Source of the DNA: Desulfococcaceae bacterium HSG9
Lineage (GTDB): Bacteria > Desulfobacterota > Desulfobacteria > Desulfobacterales > JAUCGF01
Direction of reading: 5' to 3'
Assembly: GCA_030378005.1 (NCBI GenBank)
Contig: JAUCGF010000123.1
Location: forward strand, 1 to 40,921
DNA: 40,921 nt
Both the position numbers and the translations under genes were made by a program. Shown piece after piece: positions 7,431-15,221 of this stretch; positions within the stretch are counted from its first letter, which is position 1; each line of letters opens with the position of its first letter. The notes beneath the pieces were generated by a model. It searched no databases, was not told the DNA's origin, and saw only the letters and a program-made list of their open reading frames with translations.

Positions 7431-7448
7431 TATCAAAGGAGGATTACC

Positions 7449-8135
7449 ATGGGAATTTTTACAAGATTCAGAGACATTGTCAGCTCTAACATCAATTCAA
7501 TGTTGGATAATGCGGAAGATCCGGAAAAAATGGTCAAATTGATGATCCGGGAAATGGAAGACACTTTAGTGGAACTGCGTGCATCTTGCGCTGGTGCTAT
7601 GGCAGGTAATATGAAAGTGCAGCGTAAATTGGATGAAGTCCGTAACCGCGCGGCTTATTGGGAAGGTAAAGCGCAGCTTGCGGTGGAAAGAGGCCGTGAT
7701 GATTTGGCTCGACAAGCACTCAAAGAAAAACGTCGTTATGCTCAATGGACGGATTCTTTAGAAAATGAGGCAATCGAACATAGTAGTATTGTCGGGCAGT
7801 ACAAGGAGGATATTCGTCAACTGGAGGATAAACTTAAAGCCGCCAAAGATAAGAGGCGTCTTCTTGTTCAACGCCAAATTCTGGCTAAACGTAAAAAGGA
7901 GGCTCGTACTGAGATTCGGCGGGTGGATAGTTCCCAGGCCGTGCGTAAGTTTGAGCAGCTTGAAAATCGGATTGAAAGGATGGAGGCTGAAGCGGATATG
8001 GTCAACTATGGCCGCAAAAGCAGCTTAGAGGAAGAATTGGATCAATTGGAAACAGCGGATGATGAAATTGAAAAGGAGTTATTGGCTATAAAATCCCGAT
8101 CTGATAAGAATGACCAAATTAGCACAAACGTATAA
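7449..8135 (+). CDS. pspA: PspA/IM30 membrane-stress protein
   Basis: A 228-residue protein of the PspA/Vipp1 (ESCRT-III-like) family, the usual length. The N-terminal amphipathic segment MGIFTRFRDIVSSNINSMLD is followed by NAEDPEKMVKLMIREMEDTL, the hallmark opening of PspA. The remainder is predicted long coiled coil rich in Glu, Lys and Arg. PspA binds stressed inner membrane, forms large assemblies that limit proton leakage, and in unstressed cells inhibits PspF. A strong AAAGGAGG lies seven bases upstream of the ATG. It is first in pspABC, transcribed from the sigma-54 promoter at 7340. Confidence 0.97.
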   Translation: MGIFTRFRDIVSSNINSMLDNAEDPEKMVKLMIREMEDTLVELRASCAGAMAGNMKVQRKLDEVRNRAAYWEGKAQLAVERGRDDLARQALKEKRRYAQWTDSLENEAIEHSSIVGQYKEDIRQLEDKLKAAKDKRRLLVQRQILAKRKKEARTEIRRVDSSQAVRKFEQLENRIERMEAEADMVNYGRKSSLEEELDQLETADDEIEKELLAIKSRSDKNDQISTNV

Positions 8136-8159
8136 TCAGTTTGCGAAGGAGGGATGATT

Positions 8160-8426
8160 ATGAAAATGCTTTTCGTTGTAGGGTGTTCTTTGGGCCTCAT
8201 CATCCTGGCGATTGCTGCAATTGGCGGTATTATTCTTTTCAGCATCAAAATTATCAAGGGAGGGTTTTCGCACCAAGATCGACAGCATCAGACCATGGAA
8301 ACTAAAATGGTTCAGGATATTTATCAAGGGATGCGTAAAATGGAATCGCGTGTCGAATCGCTGGAAACCCTCATTATGGATCAGGATAGAAAGGGGGACA
8401 AACAATGGGACGATTTCAACAAATAA
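8160..8426 (+). CDS. pspB: PspB-like inner-membrane protein
   Basis: An 88-residue protein with one N-terminal membrane segment (about residues 3-30, rich in Leu, Ile and Gly) and a C-terminal coiled coil (METKMVQDIYQGMRKMESRVESLE onward), the layout of PspB. The ATG at 8160 is preferred over 8154 because AGGAGG is then seven bases away rather than one. PspB and PspC sense membrane stress and relieve PspA inhibition of PspF. The gene overlaps pspC by 22 bases, which suggests translational coupling. Sequence similarity to enterobacterial PspB is low by eye, so the assignment rests on topology, size and position. Confidence 0.8.
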   Translation: MKMLFVVGCSLGLIILAIAAIGGIILFSIKIIKGGFSHQDRQHQTMETKMVQDIYQGMRKMESRVESLETLIMDQDRKGDKQWDDFNK

Positions 8427-8788
8427 TGGATGGCGGCTTGTATCGCGCTCGTGACGGATTTATTCTGGGAGTTTGTAAGGGCATTGCCGAATTTTATGAT
8501 TTCGCACTCTTTTGGATTCGTGCTGTTTTTGTGGTGTTGTTCATTTTCACCGGATTTTGGCCGATTTGTGTAATCTATTTTGTGGCAGCCCTTTTGATGA
8601 AACCGAAACCGGTGATTCCGCTTGAAACCGAAGATGACCGCGAATTTTATGATAGCTACACCCATTCCCGCAAAGCCGCCGCCAATCGTCTGAAACGCAG
8701 ACATGACAATTTAGAGCGTCGTATCCGGCGGATGGAAGACCGCGTGACCAGTCAGGAATTTGATTTTGACCAAAAATTGAACGCTTGA
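8405..8788 (+). CDS. pspC: PspC-domain membrane protein
   Basis: A 127-residue protein. The PspC signature GLYRARDGFILGVCKGIAEF is at residues 10-30, followed by two hydrophobic stretches (about 33-66) and a basic, charged C-terminal coiled coil (KAAANRLKRRHDNLERRIRRM). PspC is an inner-membrane stress sensor that works with PspB. The C-terminal coiled coil could contact PspA or PspB. It is the last gene of the psp operon proper and overlaps pspB. After its stop at 8788 the base composition changes and an apparently foreign gene begins. Confidence 0.93.
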   Translation: MGRFQQIMDGGLYRARDGFILGVCKGIAEFYDFALFWIRAVFVVLFIFTGFWPICVIYFVAALLMKPKPVIPLETEDDREFYDSYTHSRKAAANRLKRRHDNLERRIRRMEDRVTSQEFDFDQKLNA

Positions 8789-8831
8789 CTTTGTAACCAT
8801 TAGAAAGCAAAACATAGGAGACACAACCATC

Positions 8832-9197
8832 ATGGATATACGATCCAAATTCGCGAAGTTGACACAATTGATGCAGTCTGGTGACAACCAAGAGTACTGG
8901 CAGAAGTATTACTCGAAGAACGTGATACGGCGGATTACCGGGCTCGAACCGTTGATTGGCAGGGAGGCGGGTCGGCAGCAGGTCCAAGAATTCCTTGACA
9001 ACCTGACATCACCCTCGCGAATTGAAATGAAGGCAGTGGCGTTCGATGACGATAACGATGTAAGTATTTTTGAGTTCCGCCACGAGTTCAGTCATAAGAT
9101 GTACGGAGATATTTGCCAGATGCAAGTACATGTTCAGCGATGGCGTGATGAAAAAATCTACGAAGAATCAATCTATGTGATGCCACTTGATGAATGA
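8832..9197 (+). CDS. SnoaL/NTF2-like fold protein, possible integron cassette gene
   Basis: A 121-residue protein with the pattern of a SnoaL-like (NTF2-like cone) domain. An N-terminal helix contains YWQKYYSKNVIRRI, then GREAGRQQVQEFLDNLTS, then beta strands (MKAVAFDDDNDVSIFEFRHEF, VQRWRDEKIYEESIYV). Members of this fold bind small ligands or act as isomerases or hydrolases; the substrate here cannot be told. Codon choice is visibly more G+C-rich than in the psp genes upstream. An attC-like site begins 30 bases after the stop, and NTF2-like proteins are common in integron gene cassettes, so I infer acquisition by transfer. AGGAG lies about ten bases before the ATG. Confidence 0.8.
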   Translation: MDIRSKFAKLTQLMQSGDNQEYWQKYYSKNVIRRITGLEPLIGREAGRQQVQEFLDNLTSPSRIEMKAVAFDDDNDVSIFEFRHEFSHKMYGDICQMQVHVQRWRDEKIYEESIYVMPLDE

Positions 9198-9226
9198 AAG
9201 CAATCGCGACGGCTTAGAAAAGCCTG

Positions 9227-9285
9227 GCCTGACAAAGCTGGTTCAAGGGACTTCGTACCTCGGCCCATGACCAGCGGTGTTGGGT
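9227..9285 (+). other. attC-like recombination site (integron cassette 59-base element)
   Basis: The left end GCCTGAC resembles the attC R'' box (RYYYAAC, one mismatch that still allows G-T pairing). The right end GTTGGGT fits the R' core GTTRRRY exactly. Between them CTGGTTCAAGGG (9238-9249) pairs with CCCATGACCAG (9264-9274), leaving one extra unpaired T in the left arm. Total span is 59 bp, within the normal attC range. It sits 30 bases after the SnoaL-like gene, the expected place in a cassette. No matching GTTRRRY boundary was found upstream of that gene and no integrase gene is in the window. Confidence 0.45.
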
Positions 9286-9333
9286 TAAAAAAGGAAAATA
9301 CAATTTAGGCCAATTCAACAGTAAAATCTTTAC

Positions 9334-9480
9334 ATGAAAATTTACCTTGATTGCTGTTGCCTACAATGTCCTTTCGATGATATATCTCAGCCAAGAGTTG
9401 CGGTTGAAGCAGAAGTTCTCCTTGTTGTTCTTGCATTGTGCGAGTCCGATCATTTGGAATTTATTTCATCAGATGCCTAA
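9334..9480 (+). pseudogene. Truncated PIN-domain (VapC-like) protein
   Basis: An ATG at 9334 opens a 48-residue frame starting MKIYLDCCCLQCPFDDISQP and continuing RVAVEAEVLLVVLALCESDH. This strongly resembles the beginning of PIN-domain RNase toxins, whose first strand carries a catalytic Asp (here Asp6) followed by CCLNRPFDD. A TAA at 9478 ends it at about one third of the usual ~140 residues, so the remaining catalytic acidic residues are missing. No antitoxin is visible upstream. It lies directly after the attC-like site and before a terminator. Most likely a decayed toxin gene; a short functional product is unlikely. Confidence 0.6.
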
Positions 9481-9490
9481 ACTGTTTTAA

Positions 9491-9539
9491 CAATAGAAAA
9501 AGTCCAAGAATCCTTTTGATTCTTGGACTTTTTCTATTG
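9491..9539. terminator. Perfect 22-bp stem hairpin, bidirectional terminator
   Basis: Positions 9491-9512 are perfectly complementary to 9518-9539 with a five-base loop (CTTTT). The descending arm on each strand carries a CTTTTTCTATTG run. The gene-free placement after the truncated PIN frame and before the cooC-like gene supports an intrinsic terminator that insulates the latter. Confidence 0.75.
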
Positions 9540-9578
9540 CTATGATTTCTTACACTTGTAAAATAAGGAACCCCTTTA

Positions 9579-10361
9579 ATGAAAATAATGATCAGCGGAA
9601 AAGGTGGCAGCGGAAAAAGCACCCTGTCGGTATTACTGGCAAAAGCGTTAGTTAAAGCCAACTGCGAAGTATTATTAGTGGATGCAGATGAATCTAATAT
9701 GGGCGTCAGACGGTTGTTGGGTGCTGCCGATTCTGATAATCTAATGGAAAACATGGGCGGACGCCAAAGTGTGAAAACCGAACTTTGGTCTGAAACCGCT
9801 TCGCAAACAGATAATGAACTCTTTAAATCCGGGATGAAGATCGCCGATCTTCCGGATGGATGTGTTGCCGAAGCTGATGGAGTTAAGCTGTTGGTTGTGG
9901 GAAAAATTCAAAATTTCGGTGACGGTTGCGCATGTCTTATCGGTGCGCTCTCCAAAACCGTGCTGTCTAAGCTAGATGAAGGTGACAATGCTATGGTGAT
10001 CATTGATGCCGAAGCCGGTGTTGAGCATTTTGGGCGAAAAGTGGATTCGGTTTGTGATTTGATAATAGGTGTTGTTGATCCCACTTATGAATCATTTATG
10101 CTATCAGTAAAAATGCAGGAGATGGCCGCAATGGCGGGAATTGAAATTGTCTTTGTATTAAACAAAACAGATGAAGCAGTTACTGAGGTGATGGCGGAGC
10201 ATCTTGATTCAGACAAGGTAATTGCGCAAATTCCTTTTCATAAGGATATTTTTTCGCAGAGTTTGCATGGCAAGGCACTTTCTACGAATTTGCCGGAAGT
10301 TGAAAAACTTGGGCATTTTCTGAAGCGTTACCGGAAACCGGTGAATTTGAATGTGGCTTAA
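9579..10361 (+). CDS. CooC-type nickel-insertase ATPase
   Basis: A 260-residue MinD/CooC-family P-loop ATPase. It has the deviant Walker A GKGGSGKST at residues 7-15, an Asp-rich switch VDADES, a CxC motif in DGCACLIGAL (the nickel-binding cysteines of CooC) and IDAEAGVEHFGR as the Walker B region. The family loads nickel into the C-cluster of CO dehydrogenase or related enzymes. It is monocistronic, between two terminator hairpins, and opposite to the chaperone genes. A second CooC-like gene at 17678 shares the CxC motif but differs in sequence. Which one serves CODH and which another nickel enzyme cannot be decided here. Confidence 0.88.
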   Translation: MKIMISGKGGSGKSTLSVLLAKALVKANCEVLLVDADESNMGVRRLLGAADSDNLMENMGGRQSVKTELWSETASQTDNELFKSGMKIADLPDGCVAEADGVKLLVVGKIQNFGDGCACLIGALSKTVLSKLDEGDNAMVIIDAEAGVEHFGRKVDSVCDLIIGVVDPTYESFMLSVKMQEMAAMAGIEIVFVLNKTDEAVTEVMAEHLDSDKVIAQIPFHKDIFSQSLHGKALSTNLPEVEKLGHFLKRYRKPVNLNVA

Positions 10362-10376
10362 ATTACGCTCAAGAAG

Positions 10377-10412
10377 AAGGGGGGCTGAATTTACAGTTTA
10401 GCACCCCTTTTT
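10377..10412 (+). terminator. Intrinsic terminator after the cooC-like gene
   Basis: AAGGGGGGCTGAA (10377-10389) pairs with TTTAGCACCCCTT (10397-10409) at 11 of 13 positions and is followed by a T run. It begins 16 bases after the stop codon and separates this gene from the convergent J-like/DUF1566 gene. Confidence 0.8.
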
Positions 10413-10442
10413 CAGTGTAAAATGAAGAATGTCAGGAAGATG

Positions 10443-12587
10443 CTATGGCCGTACAGCCCGAACTGCTCCGCAGAATTTAGCATCTGTCGGCGGATTGTTT
10501 TCCCGGATGTTTTTGCTATTCGGAAAAATAATATCTACAACAAGACCGCTTATCCCTTCATCATAAGAAGGATAACTTTGGCTGGTCCAATACCATTCGG
10601 TTTTATTCAGGGGGAATATCGGTTTTTTCTCGTAAATATTTCGTAACTCCCGTTGCTTGGGAATACGCCAGTCTTTATATCCTCCGACTCTTAACCGTTT
10701 CACATATTTTTTAGCGTTGAAATAATTCAAACACTCGCCATAGTTTTGAAAATCATAATCAATTGCGGAATCCAATAAAGTCCACATTTTCCCCGTTCTT
10801 AAATCTTGAACGACCCCTTTATGCGTTACTTTGAATCGGCCGCCGCTTGTCTTCAGACGCCAGCGTATATCTGAAACGGCTTTCTTTTTTCTTTTACCTT
10901 TTTCATTTTTGAGAATTTTTTTTAATTCACGTTTTATCAATATTTTGGCATAGTATTTAGAAAAATGTTTTTCTAACCAACCCTTGTATTCCTTTTTGGC
11001 GGTGTCATAATCGACTGCACCGATAATGGCTTGCTTTTTTTCAAAGCTTTCTTTTATAAGCGCATTTTCTTCATATTTTTTGATATTCCGATTTAGATCA
11101 TCAGTGCGTATGTCATTCGTATATGTATTCGCAAACAGTTGGCTCAATCGAATACATTCATTCCAATTTTCTTTATCCGGCTGTTTATGCAGCTTGATCA
11201 TTTTATTGAAAAATCGGTAGAAGGGTTCTTTAATATCGGCAATTAGCTTTTTGATTTCCTTATGGTATTTTCCTTTGGGAAATTTTTTCCGATGTTCAAG
11301 CAAAGCGAATAGTTTTTGATCATACTGAGTTGGGTCTATACGTTGGACCTGATTAAAATTTTTTTCATCTATTTTATTTTTGATTGATGTAATTTGGTTG
11401 ACAGCGTTTTTACTTTTATCTGTGCCGACATGCGCTTCGCTAAACTGTTTATATACCTTGATGGCATCCTCATATTTTTCCTCGGCAACATAACCATCCG
11501 CTTTTCCAACCGCTTCATCATACAATCGGACGCGCTCCTGTTCGAGTTTTTCTTTCGCTACTCTCTCTTCTTCTTCTTTATTTTCACTATGGAAACCCCA
11601 TCCTACTACTATAGCGATAATCAAAACAAGGCCTGCAATAACACCGAGAGCGATTCGCATAGTCTTACTCATTTGCCGAGGCGCCCGCTCAATTTTTAAG
11701 TTATTAATCAAGCAATATTCTTCAATATAATTAATTGCTTGTGCCTCATCCATACCAAAATTAACACCTGTTTTGATTAAATATTCAAAATATTCATCAC
11801 GTATAAAACCGTCTAATCCGGCGATATCAATATCCGAATTCAATTCCGCGTGGTGAGCGCTGGCGCGACTGGCATCATAAGCTTTACGGTTTCGGGAATT
11901 TTTAAAAATAGATATACATTGGCCAGCCAGTGTGTCACTGGCTGTCAGATTGGCGTCTTTTTTACTTATTTCGCTGAGTGCGCTTTTTTTATCGCGTGTA
12001 CGTTGTTGGAGTTTTTTTAATGGAGAATTAGAAGGAATCTCTAAAAAATCGTACAAGGATGCTTTATCAATTTGTTTCAGATTATCATTAATATTCCTTT
12101 CAACCGTTTTATCCAATGTATGGGTGGAAGATTTCTTTTTATCATCATTTGCGCCCAGAATTTTGGGTTTACGGAGCTTGCGCTTTTTTGGAGGTTCATC
12201 CGGAAATTTTATCCGTGCGCGCAATTCATCCGCATCAACATTATCAAACTGAGCAAGCTGGTTAATTTCATCTTCGCTGATATAGCCTTTGGTTCCGAGG
12301 ATCGAAACATGATGATCAGCAACGGCAAATTTTTGGGCATCCCTTTGCTGTAATATTTCCTGTGCTTTGGCGACTTCCTGGTCACGCAAAGCAGGAGAGA
12401 ACATGACCTCACGTATTGTAGGCATTAAGCCGATATTGGTTTGCGCCTGAATACCTTTGGTGGGGTGATTGCGATTGCGGCTCCATTCTATCTGTTTCTT
12501 TTTGATCGCTTTTTCAATAACTTCAGGGGCTTCTTCAGGCGGGTCAACGGGAAGTTCAAGTAAGAAATAAAAATTTTCCCTGGTCAT
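10443..12587 (-). CDS. Membrane-anchored protein with two HPD-less J-like modules and a DUF1566 (Lcl_C) domain
   Basis: A 714-residue protein with an unusual domain order. Residues ~4-85 (FYFLLELPVDPPEEAPEVIE onward, ending FSPALRDQEVAKAQEIL) and ~177-240 (SLYDFLEIPSNSPLKKLQQR onward, ending FKNSRNRKAYDAS) look like J-domains in their first and last helices. The HPD tripeptide that activates Hsp70 is absent in both. One membrane segment spans ~311-331, preceded by basic residues, so the J-like part should be cytoplasmic. A helical repeat region (~335-590) follows, with EEKYEDAIKVYKQFSEAH resembling TPR. The C-terminal ~120 residues are a DUF1566/Lcl_C domain (DLRTGKMW, YKDWRIPKQRELRNIY, WYWTSQSYPS). 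It is downstream of an Hsp70 and a GrpE-like gene on the same strand. Role inferred: Hsp70 recruitment to the membrane. Confidence 0.75.
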   Translation of the reverse strand: MTRENFYFLLELPVDPPEEAPEVIEKAIKKKQIEWSRNRNHPTKGIQAQTNIGLMPTIREVMFSPALRDQEVAKAQEILQQRDAQKFAVADHHVSILGTKGYISEDEINQLAQFDNVDADELRARIKFPDEPPKKRKLRKPKILGANDDKKKSSTHTLDKTVERNINDNLKQIDKASLYDFLEIPSNSPLKKLQQRTRDKKSALSEISKKDANLTASDTLAGQCISIFKNSRNRKAYDASRASAHHAELNSDIDIAGLDGFIRDEYFEYLIKTGVNFGMDEAQAINYIEEYCLINNLKIERAPRQMSKTMRIALGVIAGLVLIIAIVVGWGFHSENKEEEERVAKEKLEQERVRLYDEAVGKADGYVAEEKYEDAIKVYKQFSEAHVGTDKSKNAVNQITSIKNKIDEKNFNQVQRIDPTQYDQKLFALLEHRKKFPKGKYHKEIKKLIADIKEPFYRFFNKMIKLHKQPDKENWNECIRLSQLFANTYTNDIRTDDLNRNIKKYEENALIKESFEKKQAIIGAVDYDTAKKEYKGWLEKHFSKYYAKILIKRELKKILKNEKGKRKKKAVSDIRWRLKTSGGRFKVTHKGVVQDLRTGKMWTLLDSAIDYDFQNYGECLNYFNAKKYVKRLRVGGYKDWRIPKQRELRNIYEKKPIFPLNKTEWYWTSQSYPSYDEGISGLVVDIIFPNSKNIRENNPPTDAKFCGAVRAVRP

Positions 12588-12736
12588 ATCAGAATTCGAT
12601 CCTATTTACTCGAAAATTCAAGTTTTCAGTTTCAAGTTTTCAGGCCGGTTGACGTACCGCTGACAAAACAAATATCAAGATTCAAATTTACTCCTTAAAT
12701 GCTACGATAACTTCAAGATGTTATGAAGCAAATTAC

Positions 12737-12771
12737 AACTTGACACTTGTAACTTAAAACTTGTAACTTTT
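12737..12771 (+). repeat. Degenerate 7-bp tandem repeat
   Basis: Five in-phase heptamers (AACTTGA, CACTTGT, AACTTAA, AACTTGT, AACTTTT) sit between the Hsp70 stop codon and the J-like gene. A further pair of 14-bp units (TTTCAAGTTTTCAG) lies upstream near 12616-12643. The spacer holds no gene. The heptads match those before pspA and elsewhere in the window. Confidence 0.75.
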
Positions 12772-12772
12772 T

Positions 12773-14419
12773 TTAATGCACAACAAGACTTTGGCTACGT
12801 TTTTTAGCTAGTTTAAGAGCGTCCCCTTCAATGACCGAGGTTGTTTCAATAGATACATTAACTCTTCGGTTTTCTTTAGACTCTACAGCCTTTATGTGTA
12901 AACAACCTTCTTTATCAAGGTTAAAAAAGATATCAATTGGCAGATCGACTGGCAGTCCACTAGGAAGATCTAACAACGCTGTGCCAATTTCCACAGCATA
13001 GTCTGGTGGGATATTGTCCGATGATGATTCACTTTCCATAACACGAATGTAAACGCTTTCCTGATTTTTTTCAGCCGTATAGAAAGAGCGTTTGACACTT
13101 GCAGGTACGGCAGTATTTTTTAAGATAATATTGGAAACGCGTTCCCCATCACTCTCAGTCAGAATAATTACGCCAAAACTCTTGCTAGTCACGTCAGTTA
13201 TATCTACCATAGCACTCTCAGGCATTTCTTCACCACTGGCTTGAGCTAGTTTGCGACGTGTCTGACTGTCGGATTCATCCATCACCGTTTTTATTTGGGT
13301 GAAACTTTTTTGGGTTTTAGTCGCAATACGTCGGATAAGACCGTCATGCAGAACCAATTTCCATCCATAAATAGCCGCTCCTTTGGCAACGGCTCCATCA
13401 GGATCAAAGATGCGGGGATCTTTGGAAAATTCTTTTTTAACCCGTGTACGAACTTGAGGCATACGCGTTGAGCCTCCTACAAGGATGATCTCATCAAACG
13501 TATCATATCCCTTCTTAGAAGCTTCTTTAAGCATATCCTGGGCAAAAGCAATTGTTCTTTCCATCAAGTCGCGTGTGATTTCCTCAAACTTTTCGCGTTC
13601 CAACTCAATTTTAACCCGCTCTCCACCATGAGTGACCGAAATCGGAACTTTGCGGCGTTGGGTGAGCATTTTTTTTGATCGTTCAGCGGATAGCTGTAAA
13701 TCTTGGCAAGTCGTAGCGTCTTCGAGAATATCTTCTTTAATACCGGTATCTTTTTGAAATTCCTGAGCAAGATAAGCAACAATACGATCATCCCAGTCTT
13801 TGCCGCCCAGGTTATGGTCACCGCCAGTACAGATCACTTCGATTGATTCCGGTTTGATGTCAATCATCGTGATATCAAAAGTGCCGCCGCCTAAGTCATA
13901 GACCAGCACAACACGTTCATCATCGTTCTCCGCCATTCCGTAAGAAATAGCCGCGGCCGTAGGTTCGTTAATAATTTGGTGAACATTAAAACCCGCGATT
14001 TCGCCGGCTTTACGCGTGGCTTCCCTTTCATTGATTCCAAAATAGGCTGGACAAGTGATAACAATATCTTTAATTGTTTCACCTGTATTTTGTTGCGCAT
14101 CTTGTACAATTTTACGGATAATGTAATTTGATATTTCTTCGGCATGATATGATTGTTTTTTATTTTCAAAAAGAAAATTGGGTTCTCCCATGGACCGTTT
14201 CACAAATGTTACGACATCGTGAGGATATAAAGCAGCGCTTTCCTTGGCGACATCGCCAACGATAATTTCATCTTCATCAAAAAAAACCACAGATGGTGTA
14301 CTCGTTGAACTTTCCGCATTTGGAATTAGAACGGCTTTACCGTGTTCATCCACATGCGCAATAGAAGAGTAGGTGGTACCAAGATCAATGCCGTAAATTT
14401 TCTGAGCCTGCTTACTCAT
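12773..14419 (-). CDS. DnaK-like Hsp70 without the helical lid
   Basis: A 548-residue Hsp70. The nucleotide-binding domain has all signatures: GIDLGTTYSSIA at 10-21, VYDLGGGTFD, and IILVGGSTRMPQV. A beta-sandwich substrate domain follows the linker region (DITDVTSKSFGV). The protein stops right after the sandwich, so the ~100-residue alpha lid of classical DnaK (about 640 residues) is missing. An extra ~40-residue insertion (around KTQKSFTQIKTVMDESDSQT) separates the nucleotide domain from the linker. Hsp70s bind unfolded segments in an ATP cycle set by J-proteins and GrpE. It overlaps the GrpE-like gene by eight bases and precedes the J-like membrane protein. This points to a dedicated paralogue rather than the housekeeping DnaK. 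Confidence 0.9.
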   Translation of the reverse strand: MSKQAQKIYGIDLGTTYSSIAHVDEHGKAVLIPNAESSTSTPSVVFFDEDEIIVGDVAKESAALYPHDVVTFVKRSMGEPNFLFENKKQSYHAEEISNYIIRKIVQDAQQNTGETIKDIVITCPAYFGINEREATRKAGEIAGFNVHQIINEPTAAAISYGMAENDDERVVLVYDLGGGTFDITMIDIKPESIEVICTGGDHNLGGKDWDDRIVAYLAQEFQKDTGIKEDILEDATTCQDLQLSAERSKKMLTQRRKVPISVTHGGERVKIELEREKFEEITRDLMERTIAFAQDMLKEASKKGYDTFDEIILVGGSTRMPQVRTRVKKEFSKDPRIFDPDGAVAKGAAIYGWKLVLHDGLIRRIATKTQKSFTQIKTVMDESDSQTRRKLAQASGEEMPESAMVDITDVTSKSFGVIILTESDGERVSNIILKNTAVPASVKRSFYTAEKNQESVYIRVMESESSSDNIPPDYAVEIGTALLDLPSGLPVDLPIDIFFNLDKEGCLHIKAVESKENRRVNVSIETTSVIEGDALKLAKKRSQSLVVH

Positions 14420-15221
14420 CGGTACTCCTAAAATTTATTTCCTGCAAGTCTTCAACATAAAGGTAAACATTAACCATTTCGGGGCGTATAACACGACCAT
14501 CCCATTCATATCCGGGAAATAAGCGTTCAGCAATTATTTTGTCTTTGGTTTTATCACCCGTTTCAATTTTTTTCAACACTTTCTGTTGTGTCGGATCAAA
14601 ACTGTCGCCATCAACGGTATAAGGTTTAACACCTTGCCAGTAGAAAGAATCCTCTAAGTCGGCCGGTATGCTTTCAATCAACTTGAGCATTTTGTCCGGA
14701 TCGCTGTTTAATGATTCATGAGTGCGGTAAAATTTTGATAATTTTCTGATATCATCAATAATTTTAATCACATCCATTATCATGGTTTGAACATGCTTTC
14801 TGAACGTTTCGTTTTTATATTCCTGAAGTTCGTTGTGTAGATTATCAATGATACTATCTTTATGTTGATCATATTTCAGCTTTTCGTTAAACTCTTGTTG
14901 TAGTGAATCCAATTTGCCGGAGATCAGATTAATATGTTCTTCAATGTCCTTAAAATTGGCACTACGACTATCACTCTGATTATCATTAACGTCTTCAACG
15001 TCTTTAAAATTGGAACCACGACTATCACTGTGATTATTATTCGCGTTTACCGGGGGATCTCCGAATGTTATCTCTTCATCCGTTTCAAATTGTATTTCGG
15101 GTAGATCAAAGTTACCAGATTGATCATCATGTGCAGGCTTAATTGGTATGACCGGGTCTTTTTCCTTATTATTTTGCAGAATCAGATCGGTTTCTTTAGG
15201 GATATTATTTTCTTCGGACAT
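14412..15221 (-). CDS. GrpE-like nucleotide exchange factor
   Basis: A 269-residue protein. The first ~95 residues are an acidic, low-complexity leader containing a short internal duplication (SDSRGSNFKDVEDVN and SDSRSANFKDIEEHI). A coiled coil (~95-140) and a GrpE-like C-terminus follow. GDSFDPTQQKVLKKIETGDK, then IRPEMVNVYL, correspond to the GrpE beta-domain pattern FDP...G....RVLRPAMVKV. GrpE releases ADP from Hsp70. The gene overlaps the Hsp70 start by eight bases (ATGAGTAA), a sign of translational coupling and stoichiometric production. It is longer than normal GrpE (about 190 residues) because of its leader. AGGAG lies eleven bases before the ATG. GrpE identity is moderately secure and is reinforced by the neighbour. 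Confidence 0.8.
   Translation of the reverse strand: MSEENNIPKETDLILQNNKEKDPVIPIKPAHDDQSGNFDLPEIQFETDEEITFGDPPVNANNNHSDSRGSNFKDVEDVNDNQSDSRSANFKDIEEHINLISGKLDSLQQEFNEKLKYDQHKDSIIDNLHNELQEYKNETFRKHVQTMIMDVIKIIDDIRKLSKFYRTHESLNSDPDKMLKLIESIPADLEDSFYWQGVKPYTVDGDSFDPTQQKVLKKIETGDKTKDKIIAERLFPGYEWDGRVIRPEMVNVYLYVEDLQEINFRSTDE

Larger units (their letters stand above)
6973..7448. other. pspF-pspA divergent regulatory region
   Basis: This 476-bp gene-free stretch holds a 94-bp inverted-repeat element (7050-7143), an AT-rich segment that may contain PspF enhancer sites (none can be defined by eye), the pspA sigma-54 promoter (7340-7355) and a heptameric repeat tract (7382-7430) inside the pspA leader. 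I see no coding sequence in it. Confidence 0.7.
9198..9578. other. Accessory intergenic stretch with attC-like site, gene remnant and terminator
   Basis: The 381 bases between the SnoaL-like gene and the cooC-like gene hold, in order, an attC-like palindrome (9227-9285), a truncated PIN-domain reading frame (9334-9480) and a perfect hairpin terminator (9491-9539). The last ~40 bases lead into the cooC-like gene. Confidence 0.7.

Noticed and set aside
9334..9480. An active VapC toxin-antitoxin pair
   Set aside because: Only about a third of a PIN domain is present and no antitoxin frame is visible upstream.
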